Positions 60,221 to 64,000 of a DNA stretch of 64,000 nt are shown here, piece by piece. The stretch is from an uncultured Pelagibacteraceae bacterium (GTDB taxonomy: Bacteria > Pseudomonadota > Alphaproteobacteria > Pelagibacterales > Pelagibacteraceae). The stretch lies in the NCBI GenBank assembly GCA_902599955.1, contig CACKHK010000001.1:1-64000 (forward strand). The letters run 5' to 3'. Made by a program: the position numbers and the translations under genes. Numbering within the stretch: position 1 is the first letter of the stretch; each line of letters begins with the position of its first letter. The notes beneath the pieces are model-generated. The model did not search any database. It saw only the letters and a program-made list of their open reading frames with translations, and was not told the DNA's origin.

Positions 60221-60850
60221 TTATTTTGTCACTTCATATAGACCAAGCCATGCATTTACATCTTTACTAGCAATATAATCAGATTTAAAAAACTCTATTT
60301 CTTTCCATTTATTTTCATTTTTTAATTGTTTAATTTTTTTATCAAATCCATATTCCTCATATATTCCCTCGTTAATAGTGAAACAAATTAGACCTTTATT
60401 TTTAGTAATTCTAATAAACTCATCTAATGCAGGTGGTTTTACATGTCCAAAAGTAAATGTGCCCACACACATTAAAGCATCATATTGATCATCTTTTTCA
60501 TTTATTGGTTTATTTAAATCTAATTTATCTAATTTTTTATAAAGATTATTTGGAACCAAATCTAAAAGTTTTTGGGATAGATCGGCGCCAAAAAAATTAG
60601 TGAAACCATGCTTTTTTAACTCTACACCAACCAATCCAGTTCCGCATCCAGCATCATAAATATTGATATCTTTTTCTTTTTGATGTTTGTTGAAAACTTC
60701 TACAGTTTCCTTTGGACCAGTATAATTCCATTCAACCATATCTTTATCATATTTATTATCCAGACCCCATTCGTCATAAAAATCCATCACCTCTTTTGTT
60801 TCTTTTAATTTATAAATTGGAACTTTGTTACCTACGTCTTTTTGGGCCAT
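60221..60850 (-). CDS. Class I SAM-dependent methyltransferase
   Basis: A 209-residue methyltransferase with motif I Y-D-A-G-C-G-T-G-L-V-G-V-E-L (~64-77), motif II G-A-D-L-S-Q-K-L-L (~87-95) and an M-C-V-G-T-F-T-F-G-H region. The 1-bp gap to the Rieske gene and the TAATG from the flavoprotein upstream place it in the same operon. The acceptor is unknown. Confidence 0.85.
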   Translation of the reverse strand: MAQKDVGNKVPIYKLKETKEVMDFYDEWGLDNKYDKDMVEWNYTGPKETVEVFNKHQKEKDINIYDAGCGTGLVGVELKKHGFTNFFGADLSQKLLDLVPNNLYKKLDKLDLNKPINEKDDQYDALMCVGTFTFGHVKPPALDEFIRITKNKGLICFTINEGIYEEYGFDKKIKQLKNENKWKEIEFFKSDYIASKDVNAWLGLYEVTK

Positions 60851-63255
60851 TACCCTCTCATTTTTTCTCCACTTGGATCATAAAGTGGTTCTTTGATAAT
60901 TGAACAATTGAATAAATCACCATTAATTTCTACTTGTATTCCATCTTCAGATGATAAATTTTTTTGATCTAGATACGAAAAAGCAACACTTTTATTTACA
61001 AAATGAGCAAATCCACCTGAAGTTATATACCCAATGCTATTATCTCCCTTCATTACTGCTTCATTGTTTGTGACGTCTATGTCATTTGTTTGAATTATTA
61101 AAGGAACTAATCTATTCGAACTATCGTCTTGTTTAGCTTTTTCTTTACCAATAAATTCTTTGTTCCAATTAATGAAACTTTCTAATCCAGTTTCTTTAGC
61201 AGTAAAATCAGGTCGATAGTCTAAAGTCCACGCACCCCAATTTTTCTCTAGTCTCATAGACATTAAAGCTCTTCCACCAAAAGGTTTAATACCAAATTCT
61301 TTTCCCGCCTCCATTAACTCCTCATAAAGTTTAATTTGGAAATGTGGCGCAACATATATTTCATAACCAAGTTCACCCGTGAATGAAATTCGGTTTATAA
61401 TTGCTGGAACACCTCCAACAAACATTCTTCTTGAGTCTCTAAATCTAAATTTTTCATTAGATACATCGTCTCTAACTATTTTTTCTAAAACTTTTCTCGA
61501 ATTAGGTCCTGCTATAGATATTCCATGAAATTCATCTGATCTATTTTTATATTCAACATTAAATTTATCTAAATGGCTTTCAAACCAACGTCTATGCATT
61601 TCTTGAGCTGCACCTGAACCAAAAACCATAAATTCGTTTTCATCAAGGCATGAAACTGTAAGATCACCACATAATTTTCCTCTATAAGATAGCATTGGAG
61701 ATAACGATATTCTTCCAGGACTTGGAAGCTTACCTGCCATTATATGATCTAAAAATTTTCTTGCATCTTGTCCTTTAAATTGATGTTTTGAAAAATTAGC
61801 AACTTCAATAAAACCAACATTTTCTCTTACATTAATAACTTCTTTGGAGACATAATTATGCGATCTAGATCTTTTTATAGTTGGCTCTTCGTATGCATCT
61901 TTTTTATCATTTGCAAACCACAAAACATTTTCTAAACCAAAGCTGTCTCCCATAACTGCACCTTGATCTACAAACCGATCATAAAGAGCTGTTGTTTTTT
62001 GTTTTCTTCCTTTTGGTAAAGTTTCATTTGGAAATGTCATAATAAATCTTCGTTCATAATTTTCAGAAGATTTAATTGTTCCGTATTGAGGTGATGCATA
62101 ATCTCCAAATCTTGCAACATCCATTGCCCAAACATCTATTGATGGTTCTCCGTCAATTATCCATTCAGCAATACATTTTCCAACTCCACCTCCTTGACAA
62201 AAACCAGCCATTACCCCCACTGCTACCCAATAATTTTTCATTCCTGGAACAGGACCAATTAATGGTGATCCATCAGGTCCAAAAGTAAAAGGCCCATTTA
62301 CAATATTTTTAATTCCTGCTTTTTCTAACGCTGGCATTCTTTCAAAACCTATTGCTAATCTATCTTGAATATTATCTAGTTTTGGTTCTAATAATTCATG
62401 ACCAAAATTCATGGGAGTTCCTTCAACCTTCCATGGTGTTGATTTTGGTTCATAAGTTCCAAGAAGCATTCCTTTTCCTTCTTGTCTAAAATAAATGTTA
62501 CCTTCAAAATCAGTTCCAATAGGAATCCTTTGATCGCCCATTGCTTCAATTTCTGGAATAGCTTCAGTGATTAAGTAGTGATGCTCCATTGGTTGAACTG
62601 GTAGATTAATTCCTGCAAGCTGCCCGACTTCTCTTGCCCATAAACCTCCAGCGTTAATAACTATTTCTGCTTTTATATTGCCTTTGTCAGTTATCACATC
62701 CCAAGTTCCATCCTCTTTTTGTTTTGTGTCTTTTACAACTGTGTGTGTATAATATTTTCCACCGTGAACTTTTGCTGCTTTTGCAAAAGCATAAGTTACG
62801 CCCGATGGATCTACTTCCCCATCAATTGGGTCCCATAATGCCAGAAGGTATCTTGATGGATCAATTAAAGGATTTTTCTTTTTTACTTCCTCTAAAGAAA
62901 CAAACTCTTGGTCAAGACCCATATATCTTGCTTTAGACCTCTCTCTTTTTAAATAATCCGCCCAAACATCATTTGAAGCCAAATAAAATCCCCCACTTGG
63001 TTTGAATCCAACTGAATGGCCAGACTCTTTTTCAATTTCTTTATACAATCCGATTGTATAAGCCATCATTCTAGAAATATTTGGATCAGATGAAATCACA
63101 TGTACATTTCCAGCTGCATGCCAAGAGGATCCAGATGTAAGTTCATTTCTTTCTAGAAGAACGCAATCCTTTAACCCAAACTTTGATAAATGATAAAGAA
63201 TGGAACAGCCTACTACGCCACCACCTATGATGACTACTTTTGCATGATTTTGCAT
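60850..63255 (-). CDS. Dimethylglycine/sarcosine dehydrogenase-like FAD-GcvT fusion (paralog 3)
   Basis: An 801-residue protein with FAD motif G-G-G-V-V-G (11-16) and covalent-FAD His46 in S-G-S-S-W-H-A-A-G. The C-terminal GcvT region has F-T-G-E-L-G-Y-E-I-Y and K-E-F-I-G-K-E-K. It follows bhmT by 1 bp. BHMT makes dimethylglycine, so this is the best candidate for dimethylglycine dehydrogenase, with paralog 2 as sarcosine dehydrogenase or the reverse. Confidence 0.88.
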   Translation of the reverse strand: MQNHAKVVIIGGGVVGCSILYHLSKFGLKDCVLLERNELTSGSSWHAAGNVHVISSDPNISRMMAYTIGLYKEIEKESGHSVGFKPSGGFYLASNDVWADYLKRERSKARYMGLDQEFVSLEEVKKKNPLIDPSRYLLALWDPIDGEVDPSGVTYAFAKAAKVHGGKYYTHTVVKDTKQKEDGTWDVITDKGNIKAEIVINAGGLWAREVGQLAGINLPVQPMEHHYLITEAIPEIEAMGDQRIPIGTDFEGNIYFRQEGKGMLLGTYEPKSTPWKVEGTPMNFGHELLEPKLDNIQDRLAIGFERMPALEKAGIKNIVNGPFTFGPDGSPLIGPVPGMKNYWVAVGVMAGFCQGGGVGKCIAEWIIDGEPSIDVWAMDVARFGDYASPQYGTIKSSENYERRFIMTFPNETLPKGRKQKTTALYDRFVDQGAVMGDSFGLENVLWFANDKKDAYEEPTIKRSRSHNYVSKEVINVRENVGFIEVANFSKHQFKGQDARKFLDHIMAGKLPSPGRISLSPMLSYRGKLCGDLTVSCLDENEFMVFGSGAAQEMHRRWFESHLDKFNVEYKNRSDEFHGISIAGPNSRKVLEKIVRDDVSNEKFRFRDSRRMFVGGVPAIINRISFTGELGYEIYVAPHFQIKLYEELMEAGKEFGIKPFGGRALMSMRLEKNWGAWTLDYRPDFTAKETGLESFINWNKEFIGKEKAKQDDSSNRLVPLIIQTNDIDVTNNEAVMKGDNSIGYITSGGFAHFVNKSVAFSYLDQKNLSSEDGIQVEINGDLFNCSIIKEPLYDPSGEKMRG

Positions 63256-63256
63256 A

Positions 63257-64000
63257 TTAGTATTTTATTTCTTTATTGACGTCTTTCAATGTCTTGTCTG
63301 TCCCATGGTGAAAATGTTTAGTCATATCTGGCATGTACTTCATGGCAATTGGTTTTTTACCAACTGCAACAGCCATTTCTCTAACATGATGAGCTTCAGC
63401 ACCACAACAAATACCGATTAAATTAATTTTTTCTTTAAGACATTCTTTTGCAAATTCAGCCATTTCAAATCTGTTACAATATAAATTATCTAGAGCAACA
63501 GGGAATGCATTTCCTCCAGGAATGCAATCACATCCGTGATCTGTCTGATTCAAAAATCCTGGTTCTTCCTCTGTTGTTCTATATGGAACAGGAAGACCTG
63601 CAACATGACAGGAAACTTTTTTTCTTATTTTTTTTAAAAGTTTCATGGTCATTTCTGGACCTCTATAACAATTCAAACCAACAACATCAGCACCAAGATC
63701 TTCAATTATTTTACATGCGTCTTCAGCAGTGTGGCCATCTCTTGTCAAATCACCTCGAGGTATTGCATAATTAGCAACTGCAATCAAACCTTCATTCTTA
63801 ATTGCTTTTAAAGCTATCTTCATTTCATCTACCCAATTAATTGTTTCTGCAACTACAAAGTCAACTCCTGCCTCTTTGGCCCAAAGCACTTGCTCTTCGT
63901 ACATCTTTTGACATTCTTTGAATGAGTTTTTGTCTTTTGGATCAAAAATATTTGTATTAGCAACATCTCCACAAACCATTAAGTCTAAATCTTTAAATTC
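63257..64000 (-). CDS. bhmT: Betaine-homocysteine S-methyltransferase, C-terminal part (cut by window edge)
   Basis: An open frame of 248 codons runs off the right edge; the in-frame ATG at 63979 is internal. Zinc-thiolate ligands of the family are visible: Cys in G-L-N-C-Y-R-G-P and the Cys pair in I-G-I-C-C-G-A-E-A-H-H-V-R. V-A-E-T-I-N-W and G-F-L-N-Q are also typical. It transfers a methyl group from glycine betaine to homocysteine, giving dimethylglycine and methionine. It is the first visible gene of the operon, so its promoter and any SAM-sensing leader lie outside the window. Confidence 0.93.
   Translation of the reverse strand, partial: EFKDLDLMVCGDVANTNIFDPKDKNSFKECQKMYEEQVLWAKEAGVDFVVAETINWVDEMKIALKAIKNEGLIAVANYAIPRGDLTRDGHTAEDACKIIEDLGADVVGLNCYRGPEMTMKLLKKIRKKVSCHVAGLPVPYRTTEEEPGFLNQTDHGCDCIPGGNAFPVALDNLYCNRFEMAEFAKECLKEKINLIGICCGAEAHHVREMAVAVGKKPIAMKYMPDMTKHFHHGTDKTLKDVNKEIKY

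Noticed and set aside
1-64000. tRNA, rRNA, CRISPR arrays, insertion sequences, prophage genes
   Set aside because: None were seen; gaps between genes are too short for most and no repeats, integrase or transposase frames were recognised by eye.

Overview
The window is a very AT-rich, densely packed piece of chromosome that most resembles a streamlined marine alphaproteobacterium of the SAR11 (Candidatus Pelagibacter) type. The evidence is low G+C, Lys/Ile/Asn-rich proteins, intergenic gaps mostly under 25 bp, at least 14 one-base stop/start overlaps (TAATG or TGATG), convergent genes that touch or overlap, and an osmolyte and one-carbon catabolic repertoire (BHMT, dimethylglycine/sarcosine dehydrogenases, ETF, TRAP and ABC uptake). 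The organism assignment is an inference from gene content, not a database match. No rRNA, tRNA, CRISPR, transposase or prophage gene was seen. No stretch over 300 bp lacks a gene.

Layout. 1-326: 5' end of an NCS1 nucleobase permease, running off the left edge. 355-1290: DMT-family exporter. 1280-10894 (minus): PhyH dioxygenase, Baeyer-Villiger-type monooxygenase, FKBP-rhodanese fusion, SDR, aldehyde dehydrogenase and 3-hydroxyisobutyrate-dehydrogenase-like enzyme, then a TRAP transporter (dctP, hairpin, dctQM). 10960-16611 (plus): GMC oxidoreductase, TerC, SDR, M23 peptidase, hydratase-like protein and a metal-ligand-depleted M24 hydrolase. 16623-26061: a carbohydrate/polyol locus, with a two-ATPase ABC transporter plus DhaKL on the minus strand and a divergent TIM-barrel isomerase and Gfo/Idh dehydrogenase. 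26156-26475: a small monocistronic unit consisting of two identical-geometry tandem RNA pseudoknots, a 63-aa basic protein and a terminator. 26481-33698 (minus): periplasmic cupin, SOUL protein, aminotransferase, histidine phosphatase, TPR protein, TldE/TldD, and a fluoroacetate-dehalogenase-like hydrolase. 33804-35905 (plus): GMP reductase and a tartrate/D-malate dehydrogenase. 35891-44057 (minus): iron ABC transporter behind a Fur-box promoter, followed by a dimethylglycine-dehydrogenase-like enzyme, a TauD-like dioxygenase and an AEC transporter. 44175-46691 (minus): LysR regulator, AcuI-like reductase, FolE. 46771-48242 (plus): HisI, a 2OG oxygenase, DUF2237.

48243-64000 is one minus-strand run with no gap larger than 40 bp. 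It starts with bhmT (cut by the right edge) and proceeds through a DMGDH/SarDH-type flavoprotein, methyltransferase, Rieske oxygenase, SET protein, DddP-like M24 enzyme, a small kinase and nucleotidyltransferase, enoyl-CoA hydratase, CoA-binding protein, NAD(P)H oxidoreductase, two small envelope proteins, a second DMGDH/SarDH-type flavoprotein, etfB, etfA and ETF-ubiquinone oxidoreductase. As a pathway, betaine would be demethylated stepwise to glycine, with electrons passing through ETF to ubiquinone. A DMSP-lyase-like gene sits inside the same run.

The most unusual signal is the pair of 25-nt pseudoknots at 26156-26205. Three base pairs differ between the two copies and all three are compensatory. 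I could not match it to a known riboswitch from memory.
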